Source of the DNA: Glossina fuscipes
Taxonomy: Eukaryota; Arthropoda; Insecta; Diptera; Glossinidae
Length of the DNA stretch: 64,000 bases
Direction of reading: 5' to 3'
Assembly (NCBI RefSeq): GCF_014805625.2
Contig: NW_023998464.1
Coordinates: 4,937,316 to 5,001,315, forward strand
Shown in pieces: positions 35,961 to 49,700 of this stretch (position 1 is its first letter; each line of letters starts with the position of its first letter). Below the pieces are notes generated by a model. That model was not told the DNA's origin. It did not search any database and saw nothing but the letters and a program-made list of their open reading frames with translations. The position numbers and the translations under genes were made by a program.

Positions 35961-37179
35961 TTCTTTCAGACAAACCTCGCTGCGTAATAGTATTTCGACA
36001 TTCTAAATTGATGTAAAAAATTTAGTTCGGACCAGTCGATGTTTTCGTCCACTCCACAAATACCTCCTTACTCTAAAAATTGTTATTTGTAAAAAAGTTG
36101 CAATATTCAAAACTTTGCGAAAAAAGTAGCTAAGTAGTAGCATTTCGGTGTTCTAAATTGGTACGAAAACTTTGGCCCGGCTGGGACGAAAGCGATGTTC
36201 ACAGGACAAAACGCTGTAATATTCAATGCTTCACTATGAAATTTACATCATAATAGATATTTAACATAAAGAAATTAACTGTGACAAATTTGAACAATCT
36301 CGGTCCATTTTTTTATCCTATCCTAATAATGGGTTTCAACAAAGTTGATTGTTTATAGAGCAGAACAGCCTTAATTTGCGGTGATGGAAATTGACCCATA
36401 ATATTATAGCAATTTCATAAAAAATAAACTCTGCAAAATTTGGACCATCTGCGCCTAGTTAAGGATTAAACTTGTACTACATTAGGCTACGCTCCCTATA
36501 AATATGCATATGAAAAATATGCCTTTATATAGAAACAGGATACAAATTTTGTGTTCTTGTGTTGTGTTGCCCGACCATAATTTTCTTACTTGATTTTAAA
36601 TTGAAAATAATCAGCAATTTTTAATGCATAAAAGGCTGATTCGATAAAAAAGCAAAAAAAGAAAAAATAAGGGGATACCATGCAACTAGAATGTTTTTTG
36701 TCCATCACTATTATCAAAAGACCAAAAAAGAAAAGGGGGAAAAAAATTGTCGTACTCCACAACATAGATGTTTGCTATTTTTGTGGAATCATATCATATA
36801 CCTTTCGTAGTTTGTGAGTAATGAGCGAAAAACACAGATAGCACAGATAGAAGGGTTTTCAGTTTATGTTTCATGGCGTGGCTTTTGGCCGGTTTTGCTA
36901 AATTTGAGTATGATATCTGCACTATTGGGAACGGAACCAAGAACACAAGAGCATGTCATAAGAGTGTTGAAAAAAAATGAATATTTGGTACACTATAATA
37001 TTGAGCAGCCGTGGTCAACTTTTTGCAGTCTTCTCTACATTTTGTTAACATTCCATTGACATTCCAGTCTACGTTCAAATTTTTATAGGTTTATCTGCTG
37101 CACTTTGTTAGTAATGAGCAAAAAAAAAAAAAATTTTTTTTCCTTTTGGAAAGCAGACATGTTCTCAATACTGTAAGCA

Positions 37180-37720
37180 TGCCGTTCCGCCGATTTGAAC
37201 TCTAGTCAGCGCCAAGACAGATTTGTCTTTGCGGCCAGGAAGAATGCTTGCAGCAAATATAAAATCAATTCAGAGTTTGAGTTGGATCGAAAATGTATAT
37301 GGGTTTTTAAATACTGCAATCGTTTTGGCCAAATGAATTGTGAGGACCTTAAGTCGTTTCTCGTTTTGGGCCTCACGGGTTCTCCGTCTCTGGCTGTGGA
37401 GAGAGGGAGTGCCAGAAAGTAAGATATAATAAGAATAGGATAGGCATAGTATAAGAATAGGATAGGCCTAGCATAAGAGTAGGATAGACATAGAATAAGA
37501 GCAGATAGAATAGGAATATATTAAGAATAGAATAGGATAGATTAAGCGTAGGCATAGTAAGTTCAGTTTTGGTCGTAGACTTGAAGAGACTCGTTTGAAA
37601 GTAAAGTGTAAAAGAGGAAATCTATAGAATAAAGGTCCCTGCAACCAATAAATGTCTTGTGTTTTTTTCCTTCCCTGGACCGCTGAGCTGCCCCAGCCTT
37701 AGGAAGGCAACGAAACGTCC
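37180..37720 (+). other. GC-richer island with tandem poly(A) signals; possible retroelement remnant
   Basis: The sequence is more balanced than its surroundings, with short open pieces (37195-37422) and then the 22-bp minisatellite. Two AATAAA hexamers at 37628-37633 and 37647-37652 are followed by TGTCTTGTGTTTTTTT. That arrangement looks like a plus-strand polyadenylation site, as in an LTR or a 3' transcript end. I cannot name a family and found no matching second LTR. Confidence 0.3.
37431..37560 (+). repeat. 22-bp minisatellite
   Basis: Three clear 22-base units (37431-37452, 37453-37474, 37475-37496) begin AAGAATAGGATAGGCATAG or a close variant. More degenerate AAGAATAG/ATAGG units follow to about 37560. 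Confidence 0.88.
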
Positions 37721-39874
37721 TCGCAGAATATATCTCTCATTCTTCGATGATGAGTACAAAAAAGTGAAGCTCTTTTTATTCACTCATTTCTAAAGGCCGT
37801 GGTATGGACGCCAGTACAACAGGCCAGAATTTGTTTCGTATCGGACGACGGTCTTTTTTATTTATTTATTAGTTTTTTTTTTTGGGATGGGAAGATAATA
37901 CAAGAACAATATGAGGAGGTTATTATGCATATATAGTTAAGAATAGGAAATAAAAAATTATTTCTAAAATATATTAAAGAAATGGCAACACCAGAGTCGC
38001 TCGGACGACGCATCTCTGATTTAAGGTAATCGGTATTCAGTTAGAGAACATTTGAACTTAAAATAAAACGAGATCACCAAGTGTGGATGCCCGCGGCTAG
38101 TGGTAGCTGGAAACCCGTAGTGTGTTTGAAAAATACTGATTGTGAATGAAAAAAAAAAGTCGTTTTTTAGTAAAAAGTGTTTAAATTGCCTTATCGAAAC
38201 TTATCAACGTTTTTTTCGTAGAGAATATTATTTGAACGATATTGCCAAATTATCGATTGCGTTATAAACATATTTTTTATTATGACAAATTAATTAGGAT
38301 TTCTTTTTCAATAATTAACAATCTACTCCGTATGTCTACAAAATTTCCCTTTCACGGTGTCAATTATTCTTGCATATAATCCTTTCTTCAAAATTTTTTG
38401 CTAAGTCATGGTACTCCTGTCGCATCTACCAAAGACGGAATCGTATAGTTTGCACCTTGCATGTTGCAATTTATATATGAGAGAAGTTAGACCTTAGATT
38501 GGAGGTTGCGAACAGAGATTCATTTCACGTAGTTAATAACTGCTGATGCTAGATGTAATTGTGTGCCGATTGCGCTCATCTTCAAAACTAATCTACAGCC
38601 AAATTTTTAATTTCTGTCTACATCCTTGCAACACAAAGTGCTACAACAACTTAGAATCTTATACTTGTCAAGAATTTGAGCATTTGACTTATCTAAAAAA
38701 TATCTCATGAATCCTTCAAAGGGAGAGCTAGTGTAATATGCCACAATTCTTCATCGATGGATGAGAGACTCTATGCGAGTTCATTAAGGCGCAAGTGAAT
38801 TTCTTCAATTATTGTTGTGATTTTCCCTCCCCCTTTCTCTCCCCCTTTTTATTAATTGTAGCACATCTTTGGAGGTAGCTGCACAGCTAAGACAAGTGTT
38901 AAGTAAATGTTTAAAAAAAATTCAACATTTTTTGCTTATGTACCATCTGCATTGCAAAACAAATTTCTGTTCGTCCCCCATTTTATACGCCGCACCATTA
39001 GAAGTGACGGGTAAGTTAGGTTTGTGCACGAGCCAGTAACAGCAGTAACGAATTGATATAGATCCGTCCTTCTAACTACATCGTTCTATGCAGAATCATT
39101 TTCTGAAATTAAGCTTGGGTGCATGTCAGTCTGTCCAAATCTTATTTTAATTGGTATGTGTTTGTGTTGAATCTTCGTGTCACAAAATGCGATTTGGTAC
39201 GATGACAGATTTTGAGCCAAGGGCGAATGTTGTTGAAATGGGATTGATTCGATCCCTTCCCTTTTTGTGACCACCACCACTGCAACGTTTTATTAAAAAA
39301 AAAATGCAGTTTTCAAAATTCCTCTATAAAAATCTCAAAGCATCGGCATTTCGGTATGCTGAGATGCTAAGAAACTGAAAAACTTGAATGGGATAGTTCA
39401 ACATATTGAACGTATTCAACGTAAGGTATTAATCTAAGATAAACTTTTATATTGCAAAAAGTTTTAATTTTTATATTTCCTAACGAAAACTTGTCCGTAA
39501 TAATAATTTCACATAAAAATTAACTGGACTAAGGTAGGGATGTTTTGGAGTCTATACAGGTTTCTACGAAAAGCATGCCTTTACATAGGAAAAAAGTATA
39601 ATTTTTAGTAGTTTATCTCAAAACCAAATGAACAGTTGCATGAGCCGAAGTGGTGTGGGATATTTCATGGGATGTCCCTGCCAATTATAATGTTTTCAGC
39701 AGTTATAGATGACCTTATGCTGAAGCTTGAAACTTGTGTCACGAAGTAGGCTCTCACCTCGTTCCTTACCTAACAGAGAAATGGACGGATGGGTAGCCGA
39801 TATGTGGCAAGCAATTGCTTACGTGTATACATAATAAAAGATGGTGTTTATACTTTATAAGTGTTGTTTTTAAA

Positions 39875-39940
39875 AAAGTCCGTAGCCCAATCGGCAGGTG
39901 CTACGCCGATTCTTACAGTCGGCTGTGGTCACCACAACAC
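39875..39940 (+). other. tRNA-like hairpin cluster (pseudo-tRNA or SINE head?)
   Basis: GTAGC (39882-39886) pairs with GCTAC (39900-39904) around a D-loop-like CCAATCGGCAGGT. This is followed by GCCGA (39905-39909) and TCGGC (39919-39923) around a 9-base loop. The block TAGCCCAATCGGCAGG resembles a pol III A box. No GGTTCGAATCC-type B box and no acceptor stem are visible, so it is not a functional tRNA gene. Confidence 0.25.
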
Positions 39941-42900
39941 TCTCTCTTTCTCCTATTCCTCACTTCTTTCTGACCGTCACGTGTTACATGAACGTGGAAA
40001 ATCGCTTCACAAAATCTTCACAAGCTCCTTTCAGGATCGAAAATAAGTCCTTTTTAAAAAAACGTGTTTGTTATGCACAAATCGTAGTACTGTTGTGCTG
40101 TCAAATAACTTTCAACAAAGTAATACATTTTATACTCACTCCTTTTTCTTTGTTTCGTATATGCGAATAATCTCTTTAAGGATTTGAGATACCATCAAAA
40201 GCTAGCGGCGGTCTGTATGCATACAGTACCATAGCTGTACATACGTAACAAATCTCAATATCCCGCAACCGTTTTTATGCAATGTGTGAGTAATTTATTC
40301 ATGACTTTTTGTAAATTAAATTAATTCCTTTATGACTACAAAAAACTAAATGAACACACAATATGGTCTCACATATTTGAGTGCAAATAAAACAGAGAAA
40401 GATAGAGAGAGAGCAAAACAACAACAAAAATATAAACAATAAATAGAGTTAGTTAATGGAAGTGTGCGATAAAAAATGTAAAAAAAAGCACAAAAAAAGA
40501 AAATACCAAAGGATTTTAAAATCAGATAGAATTCCTGACAAACACAAACGCATGTACATTTGCATAAACCCTCCCACATATATGTAACTAGTACATGAAA
40601 AGTTGAATGTGTATGAAATTAAAACATACTCGTACAGCGTAGAAGTAAAGATACATCGGGAAGAGTAAATTTTATTTTACATACCATCCACATATACTTG
40701 CGTCTCACAAGCACGCGTTACAAACATCTATAATAAATAAATTGGCTGCAGGGTGTTTAAATCTACAGGTTTGTACGCCAGGTTACTTTACACTGGGTCA
40801 GCATCATCAGGAAAGCTTATACGATAAATGTGAGTAAGTAAGTGTAATGAAGTGAATGTGTACGTGTACGCTTTTATTCACAAATAATTGTTGATTTACG
40901 TATGTGCCCGATAAGTGATATACGTGTAACTCCATTCAAAGCGAAAGTGTATCTGCTTAACTTTTGTACTCCTTCAGGTCTGCGAACTGAGGAGAAGCTT
41001 TTAATCAATAATATGTAAAATTGTAATCGAACACAGTGCACGTAATAATGATGATTCATAAGTTTATTTATAGAAAACCTATTAAATGAAAGTTTAATTA
41101 ATACTAGTAGGTTAGAAACTAATTTTTTCCTTTTATTTCTTTCACTAGTCGAAACATGTTAATAAGAATTAGGGAAATGAGAAAGCAAAGGAAGGGAAGG
41201 CGAAAAAAGCGAAATTTCTTTCTTGCGGGCGCAATACTTGATATTCATTGATCGGGTCGTTCAAATCGCGCTTACGAACATAGAAGAAGTTTGTGAATAA
41301 GAGGATATTTAAGCCATTTTTCCCTATTTACAATAATGTCCCAAGTTGGTTGGATTTTTTATATTATTTATCTGTTTTTTTCCATATCATAATAACGTTA
41401 AGTTGCAAAGCATTCAATTCTTGAATTATTTTACTTATCAAAAAAAAAAAAAAAAAGGGAGAAGATGACGAGATACAAATAATCTGCAGAACAATTTTTT
41501 TTATAAATTATTATAAAATATTCCGCATTGCTATAATTAGATGGCGCTTACGCTACCCACAGACCTCATTTAGCCTTTTAATTAACTTTTATTTGCCTTG
41601 CTGTCGCTTACGGTTTTAAACATAACTTTCGAAGTCTTGTCGATAAAACAAAAGTAATAAAAATTTTATGTTGAAAGTGAAAACAAAAAATGCACATATA
41701 TTCCAATAGATTTGCCATTTAAACAATGTTAATGAAAGCATCAAAACTACGATAGTAAAAACAAATTGTGACTGTCAGTAGTCTTCGCTGAAGATACGAG
41801 CACAATTAATATTACAAAAAAAAAAAAAAAAATGGGAAACGCTAGAGAGAAAACTTGATTAGGATTTTATGCTTTTTTATAGTCAAAAACATGCGATATA
41901 ATCCACCAACCATACGATACTTTTCCATTCAACCTGAAAAGAAAAGTTTATTTTGTCCTGTGAAGAAATTAAAATCACTTTGTTTTCTGCTTGTAGCGAG
42001 TCATCGAATATTGTGAAATTGATTTTGGTCCGAGAACATACAAAAATTGAACAAAAAACGAAAACAGGTTAGAGAATATTGAAACGGCATAGGTATCGCT
42101 GGCAATAAAAAACGGTAAATTTGATCAAAAAATTTGTTCAAAGTTGAAATAATAGTTATTCGAATATTGTCCTCTTAATCGCATATCACGTACGTTCCTG
42201 AAGCGATGATTTCTATATGAAACGAAACCACTGCACTTGTCAAAAAACGGGAAAAAATAAATAAAGAATCATTAGTATGGGGCGGCTCAAGTCGAAATAC
42301 CTACCAATTACATGCTTGATCTTCCCAGAATACCTACATTTTCGCCCTGCCCATAACCAGGCCGGCACTGCAGGTCCGAACGGTTCACCAACTTTGCCAG
42401 GCTTCAAGACACTCACACATAGATTTCATGTCCATCTCTTTGATTTTCATAAATTATCAATATTATAGGTGAACTTTGAAGCAATTTTTAATGATATGAA
42501 AGACAAGCAATGCCAAAGAATGGTTCTAAAAAAATGCTCTTGCTTTAACGCTGTTGACGTGAGTGTCATTTAAATGCGACAAGAGTGTCTCTTATTTTCG
42601 TCGAGAAAAATTAAACAAAAGCAAAGCTTTCCAACATAACGGTTTTTTGAAAATAAAACCTTTCATCGCAAAGATTATCTTATCCTTATCTCATTTTTAG
42701 AAGCCTTTGCCAATGAGCGGCAACCTACGAGTGTGCAAAATTTCAACAAAGTATCTGAAGTATAGCGATCTCTTACATCATACATAAACAGACAGACGCA
42801 CAGACACACTCACATCGATTCAGAAAATAATCCTGCATATATCTCATATCGTTCACTATTTTGCATATATCCGCGCAAACTTAATTTCACACCCTTACTG

Positions 42901-43418
42901 CATATAAATGTTGCTATTTCTCTTGCTTTTCTTTCAATTTTCTTTCATTTCGTTTTACGTTGTTCGATAAAATAAATGCCTTAAAATAAACTATTTGTAT
43001 CACTTTTCCCCTTTTCCTTGTCCACCGCTTTAGTGTTTGAATAATCCTCGTCATTTACCAAACAGGAACATATATGAGTTTTTTTAAAGCAAACATTATG
43101 TTAATTGGAAGTAAAAGACTTGACTGATATAGGGGATTATATAACTACTATTTGTACTTCTTTTTTATTTCAATTCTATAGCACGAGAACAGGCGCTCGT
43201 CGCATAACACAGTGCTTGTAAGGCACGATTTCAACGCTAAATGATATACAATTTGGAAATGTTTTAACACAGTTTCGAAAGAGCACGATTTGAAAAGGTC
43301 GAATATGTGTTTTTTTCGTTTGATTTTTGCTTTTTTTTATTTTATCCCTACTTAGCAGGGTTAGAGTAAACTTTGAGAAAAAAAAGTCTGTTTAGCTGTA
43401 AACTGTGGAGCAAATTAA

Positions 43419-43441
43419 TTTTTTTTTTTTTTTTTTTTTTT
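43419..43441 (+). repeat. T23 homopolymer
   Basis: An uninterrupted run of 23 T. It could be the poly(A) tail of a minus-strand retroposed sequence, but no recognisable body lies to its right. Confidence 0.9.
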
Positions 43442-43539
43442 ATTAAATGTTGCAGTTAGCATACTTTTTCATTTATGTGTAAATTTGGAACGAAATTTCT
43501 TCATAATATTGCACACTTTTAGGCTTGGTTTTGACACAT

Positions 43540-43865
43540 ACTGGTACATATATTTTTATATCCATCGCTGAAGGATGAGTGATATATTCGTTTTGTCAAA
43601 ACGTTTGCAACGCCCAGAAGAAATCCTCCGAGACCCCCCAAAGTATATATATTCTTGATCAACATCCGTTTGTGCAATGTCTTTTGTAAACATTCTCCTG
43701 GCCGCAAAAATGAAGCTATCGAACTTGGCATAAACTCTTGCAAGCAGGTTACTACTGAAGGTGGGTCCAATCGGTCGAAAGACAGGCCTACAGTACTGCG
43801 TAACGCGGGATCACTTCTGTGTTTCAAAAGAAATAAAAAATTAATTATTTGATCATTACATATAA
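43540..43865 (-). repeat. Dispersed repeat family 2, copy 2
   Basis: This is the second member of the pair. ATATCCATCGCTGAAGGATGAG, GTTTGCAACGCCCAGAAG, AAAGTATATATATTCTTGATCA, TCTCCTGGCCGCAAAAATG, and TTTCAAAAGAAATAAAAAATTA at the right end line up with copy 1. Part of a more diverged third copy (CCCCTAAAGTGCATAGATTCTTG, CTGTCCTTCTGTTCG) follows at about 44000-44210. Confidence 0.75.
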
Positions 43866-45164
43866 ACTATAGCAGATAAATGCACAAAAATTTGTTGTAA
43901 AGCCGGCAAAAAAATGGGAAAAATTTCCCACGCCTGCTCAATATTAAATTTAATATATCAAAAGTGAATTTTTTTGGCAATACTTCCATAATGTGCAGAA
44001 AGAAGTTTCAAAACCCCCCTAAAGTGCATAGATTCTTGGGTAGTTTCAAATTTAGAATACATATATCCGCCCGTACATCTGTCCTTCTGTTCGTTTGGAT
44101 GAAATTTTCAAAAGAATTGGGAAGCGAACTAAACTTTTTAAAGGACACGTTCACAACGCCACATCCGTATACGACACAAACTTTTATTTCGGAAATAGGA
44201 TGAACCGGCTGTGCCCACTGCATATTATGAAGCATTAAAATGTCGTTCTTTTCCTTCTTTCCCCTTCTTAGAATAACAATGCTGGCGATAAAAGATTCGC
44301 TCACGATCGAGTATAATTTTTTTACATGTTTCTCAATTGTTTCCATCAGAAAAAACTGCATATTAGAGTTTGTCACCACATAAATGCTTGATTTTCATGC
44401 GAGCCCCTTCGCCTACGAGCCTCTAAAAAATAGTCGCATGTGACTCAAATTCCCTGCGGTTAATTTTTAGGCTATATTGCTGCTAAGTATATTAAACGGC
44501 TCACCTTAGCGGGACCCTCATATGGAATAGGGTTCAATACATACATCACATTACAAAGACAAATTTTCTGCTTAAACTGTTAAAAATGAAATCTTTTTGG
44601 TATATAAGTGTTTAGATATCAGGAAAAACCTTGTATGATATGATGTCCAAAGCATAGACTTACTTGGTTCAAAATTGATAGAGCTATCAAATTATTCTTG
44701 CCAACCCATGAAATATTGAAAATAAGACCGTTTTACCGTATGATGGAGAATTCAGCTTTCGCAGGAAAGAAAGAATTCAAAGTTAAAAGAATTGCCCCTT
44801 TCAATCTAAATTTTTCCTATAAATTTAAAATGCCGAGATGTATATAATTACAAGTGTACAAGAAAGTAGTCAAAAAAGTGGTGGATCGCAGATAATTCCA
44901 AAAGAGTTTGTACTGGGATTAAAATACGTCAGCGTACCGAATTTAAACCGAATATCGCAAAAGCTTGCGACATCTAGATTGGACACAAGAATACATGGAC
45001 AAATATCAGACTGAAGTACTGCCAACCATTAATTCTGCGAACAAAAATGTTTTTAATGGTAATATACCACCCCACATTTGCAGACAGGAGCAGTCGCGGA
45101 GACGTAAGAAAGACCAAGCTTAAAGTTATCCAGTCGTCTAATGTCTGTGCATGTATTATTGTGC

Positions 45165-45310
45165 TTAACCTACAAGTCGTAATTTTTGGAATATTTTTAT
45201 GAAATTTGGTACATTGACATTTAGGAAATGTCTCGAAACGGACTATTTTTTCGACCGCTTCCCATGCAACGCCCTATTTTGATGGGCCAAAATATTGCAA
45301 TTTTCAGAAT
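45165..45310 (-). repeat. Dispersed repeat family 1, copy E (reverse, short)
   Basis: This copy shows AACCTACAAGTCGTAATTTTTG, ATGAAATTTGGTACATTGACATTT and CGACCGCTTCCCATGCAACG, then GCCCTATTTTGATGG. It is the reverse-strand form of the start of copy A. Confidence 0.65.
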
Positions 45311-46779
45311 TTCGCGATAGAAATTGCCGATTGTTCCGTCGCTTCTGTTTACATCGCCCATTTTCTGACCATAGCCAAGAACTTTCTCGTTTTCTTACGA
45401 CACATTGTACGGGGATTAACTGCTACATTAAAGAATCCAATCTGTTTTTTTTATTTTTTAATTTATTGCAGATTTCCTAGCGTTATAAAAAAACACGCCC
45501 TATTTGCAATTTGTATTACACTTAATTAATATTTTGATTTTTATATCGCCTTATTATTCTATTTCACATGACATTTAGGAATGTCAAACGGAACAAAAGA
45601 GACATTTAGATAGAGGTGTTTACAGGTTCCACGCAATAAGCTGGTTAATCCATACCATTACCAAAACCATATAAGTAGGAGTAGTATCCTTTCTTTACTC
45701 AGTTGCATTTATATGTCTCAAATCATTGTTTCACAAACAATTGTCAGTAGCAGCGTTCCAGTAATTCCTGGCGACCGCACAAAATATTTGTAGACGTCTT
45801 TGTACATCGTAGAAATGTTGATGAGTCAATTACGATCATTAGGTCAAAATTTCTTCAACAAAAGTTCAGAAATTGTTACCAGCAAATATTATTCATATTG
45901 TAAATTTAGCACAAGTTAATATATTCCCGCATATAATATGCAAAATGTACCGCAACTTTCTTCGCACTCCACACCCCTATTGTAACATGTAAGGAGGTAG
46001 GAGGGACAAAGATAGATTACCTTTTTTTTAGATTTAGAAGTGTCTGTCAGTCTGTCCATGCAATTTTGTGTTCAACCTATCAATAGTCACTGTATTGTTA
46101 TAAATTTGGATCACGTTCGTCTATTCTTTGCGCGCTACTTTCTATAAGATTTCTCATGAAACGTAAGCCTTTATTTGACAAAAAAAAAAAAATCTGTCTT
46201 TTCACATTTTGTGATGAAAGTTAGTCCACAATAAAAGCTTCACATAATAATTTCAACTGTACCAAATTTGAAGCTCGCACGTGAATTTCTCAGATCCACT
46301 CCTCTCTTCAAAAGTGAGCCTTCCTAATGGTAATAACCTGCTATTTTTTATACTTTTAGACCATGTATAAATGTTAATCAGGACTTGGGCAGGGAGGTTA
46401 ATTTTAATAAATTCGGATCAGATCAATCCTCGGTTTGGGACATCTCCTGTATAAAGGTTACCATTAAATGTACGCCCTCACTTGCACAACTAAGTATGAG
46501 AACATACATTACGCAAAGTGGTTTAGGGTATGTAGTGGGATCGGCCTTACCTGACTATAATGGTTTCACGTGCTTTCATGTTCGCATATATCCTTTTCCT
46601 TTTTAAATTGCGCCAGAAATTTCAGCTTTCCCTTTACACACTACTCATTCTGTATGACATCCTGAAAGCATGAAATGATTGCCAAAACAACAGGGACGGT
46701 GAAGCAGGGACAGTGTGTCTCATAGTTTGGAATTCGTGAATTTCACTTACATTATGCTCGCGATTTTTATCGAATTAAA

Positions 46780-49700
46780 ACACTTTTGATATTAAATTCT
46801 TTTGTTTAACATTTTGTATGTTTTCTTTTTTTTCCTTTTATCATTTCTTTATTATTTTTCTTCTTTTTCTTTGTTTTTTTTTTTTTTTTAATTTAAGGGT
46901 TTCTAGGACATTCTTTTCTGGTTTCTTTTTTACACTGATAATAAGAATTTTTTGTTTGCTTTTATAAAACAAATTTCGATACTTTTTTGTTTGCTTTATG
47001 TAGATATTTAAATAAAACATACAAATACTGTTGCACTCATGTCATGTGTTGTTTTAGAGGAGAAGGAGGGGTATGTTGTTCACTTACAATAATGCTGTGT
47101 TGTGTTTGTGTTTTTGCTTTCCTGTGTGGAGTACAAATTGTACCAGCTTTAGTATAGTGATTTACTTAGTGTTCAGTGTCTGACGAATTGTTGTTGAAAT
47201 GTTATAAAAAATTATATTAAATATGTTGTTTTAATAATATTTCGTACTCTTAGCACAAGTACGCATACTTACATATACGTCATTTTACTCGTATTCGTAT
47301 TCGTACTCGTACTCGTACTCGTAAGCATCGCTACGTACTTTCATCTTAATAACTATGGATTAATAATTCATTTTTCTTTATAAATTACATTCAATTTGCT
47401 TATGTTTTCTTTAAGTTGTAGAAACTAATTTATGGTTGCTTCTTACTTTTAAATATAAATTAAAAATTAAATTAAATTTCTTTTTTCGTCCTTCCAATGA
47501 CTTTTATGACATTTTGTTATGATTTTATTTAATATAATTTTTTATTTTTCTTTTGTGTTGTTTGTTTGTTTGCTTTTACTACATATTTATTTTGTTACGT
47601 GCTAAAACTATGTACAATTGTCCTCTCTTGTTTACTTTCATTAGTTTATTAATTTATTTGTTTTTATTCCTCTTAAATCTTATGAAATTATATTGTTTTG
47701 GGATTTTATGGTTTTTTGTTATTCTATTACCACTGAATTGCACTAAGTTCTTCTAAAAGGTAAATTTTCCCTTATTTATAGTTTTTCATATTTTGTTTTA
47801 TTTATTTGTTTACTATTTATGCAAAAAATTTGTTGCTAGTTTTTTATGGTTTTATTACGGACTTTCCTTTCCTGTCCATAGGTATGTATAGATGTACTCG
47901 TATGTAGTTTTTTGGGGAAATAATGGATAAATTATTATTTCTTGCCTTCTATTATCTTTGTTTTTTTTAATTGTTCAGTTGAAATGTTTAACAGTTGGTG
48001 TAATTTAATAATGAGTTTTTTAAAGTTAAAATGAAATTTTTATATAAAATTATTATGGATTTGCTTGTTTTTTTTCGTTTTTTTATTTTTAGTTTATCAC
48101 TAGTAATGGTTTATATATATGCAAGTACGCCTCTATATAGGGTATGTTTTCTAATAATCATATTCAACGATAACATACACAATGGTAATAAAAAAAAAAC
48201 TGAAATTAACATAAATTTAAGTAAAATGCCCAACTACAAAGAAGAAAGCTACCCGTATACGTTTTGTGTTTACGGGATTCGACCGATTTTCTATATCAAA
48301 ACACTCAAAATGCTTGCAAAAGGCTTACGCCAAAACGTGTATGCCGTCGAAATGGTCGCACGAGTCTTACGTTGTATTTAAGAAATTCGAGAAATTTCTT
48401 TATTTTCAAGTCATGTCTTCAAAATTTGAAACTTAACATTTCAGTTTCAAACACTACGATAACATTTTATAAATTTCACAGCAATTTAGCGAATGCAGAG
48501 GTAAATATAGGTAATATTGTGATATTTTCTCACCGAAGGCTTCTTTCCTTCGGCTTTGTATCAAAAATTTATTTGTTTCTGATCAACATAAAAGCCTTTT
48601 TAACGTCCAGAAAGAACTTGAAGTATACATACATTTCGCTTCTGATGGCGAATCAAAATCCAGTCCAGTCCCTTGTTCTATCAATCCCTCTGTTCCACCT
48701 AACGGACGCCGTGTTATTGGAATTTTCAAACATATCAAAATAGGAAACTACAATTGCGCTGCTAATAACGCATTTATAACTGAACAGGAACTTACGTCAA
48801 GTGGGAGGGGGAAACACGGGTGCAAAATCTAAAGTGCACATCAGCATGAAAACTGTGACAATATAAAGTTCAGAAGCGATGCGAAAATGGTCCCAAAAGG
48901 CCAATACTCTTCTGTTAAGAACAATTTTGCAACGCGTTTAAGAAATGAGCGCAAACCATTAAAGTTAATATGAAGGTCTAATAATTTTCAGAAACTGAAT
49001 ATATCAATATCCAAAATATTTAATCCTTTTGGCAAGATTTTCACCTATCGGTTCCGCGTCAATTTAAGCCTTTCCAAATAACTTGTAATTAGTTAAGTTA
49101 CATTGTGTGTTGTAGGTGGAAAGCTGGGTAAGCGTTAAGCAATACCATGCGTAGTATAGGTTCTTAGGGCGTTGTTGTAAGCTTGAAAGCACAATTGTGT
49201 GTGTTTACTATCGGTTTTGTGCCAAGTCAAGTTAATTAAGCTCAAAATATTCTGTATAATGTAAAAAAGATAATATGTATATATGTATATAAATATATAA
49301 CAGATAATACATAGCGTATTATGTATAGTATATAACATAATGTATGTTTACATACATAAATATTTGTAAATGTTTTTGATGACTTTTGTTGGCAGTAGCT
49401 GTGCATTAAATATACAGATCCTGTCTGCATATAGCCCTAATGAGCTAATCAAAAACATGATAGAAAAAAGAAAACTAAAACCATTTTTTTGAATCAAATT
49501 AAAAAAAAAAGATAAATAAATAAATAGAAAAAAGAGGAAGATATGGAAATAAATTTAATTTTCTCAATATTGATTTTAAATGAACGGACAGAGTAAAGAG
49601 AACGTTTAAATTAAAATTGCAATTTATTTAAATTTATTTTAATTTCAGTTTTGTATAAAAACAAAATAATATAGTAATAATGTTAACATTATTCTCTTTT

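Larger units (their letters stand above)
32761..46779. other. Repeat-littered non-coding DNA
   Basis: This stretch contains the family-1 and family-2 copies listed separately. Further weaker family-1-like pieces occur near 39085-39290, 42750-42850 and 46025-46320 (TCTGTC/GACAGA blocks next to TTGTGTTCAACCTA-like words). An A-rich plus-strand segment with CAAAACAACAACAAAAAT words lies at 40380-40510. No host exon was found. Confidence 0.55.

Noticed and set aside
37373..37555. 60-codon minus frame with repeated YSYTMPILF-like words
   Set aside because: The repetition is simply the translation of the 22-bp minisatellite.
42277..42468. 62-codon plus frame with a Gly/Pro-containing middle (AGTAGPNGSPTLPG)
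   Set aside because: It looks slightly protein-like but is short, with no splice partner or family recognised. It cannot be supported.
48031..48743. Overlapping 116- and 159-codon plus frames
   Set aside because: The translations are Ile/Phe/Tyr-rich with no motif. The second starts inside the first in another frame.
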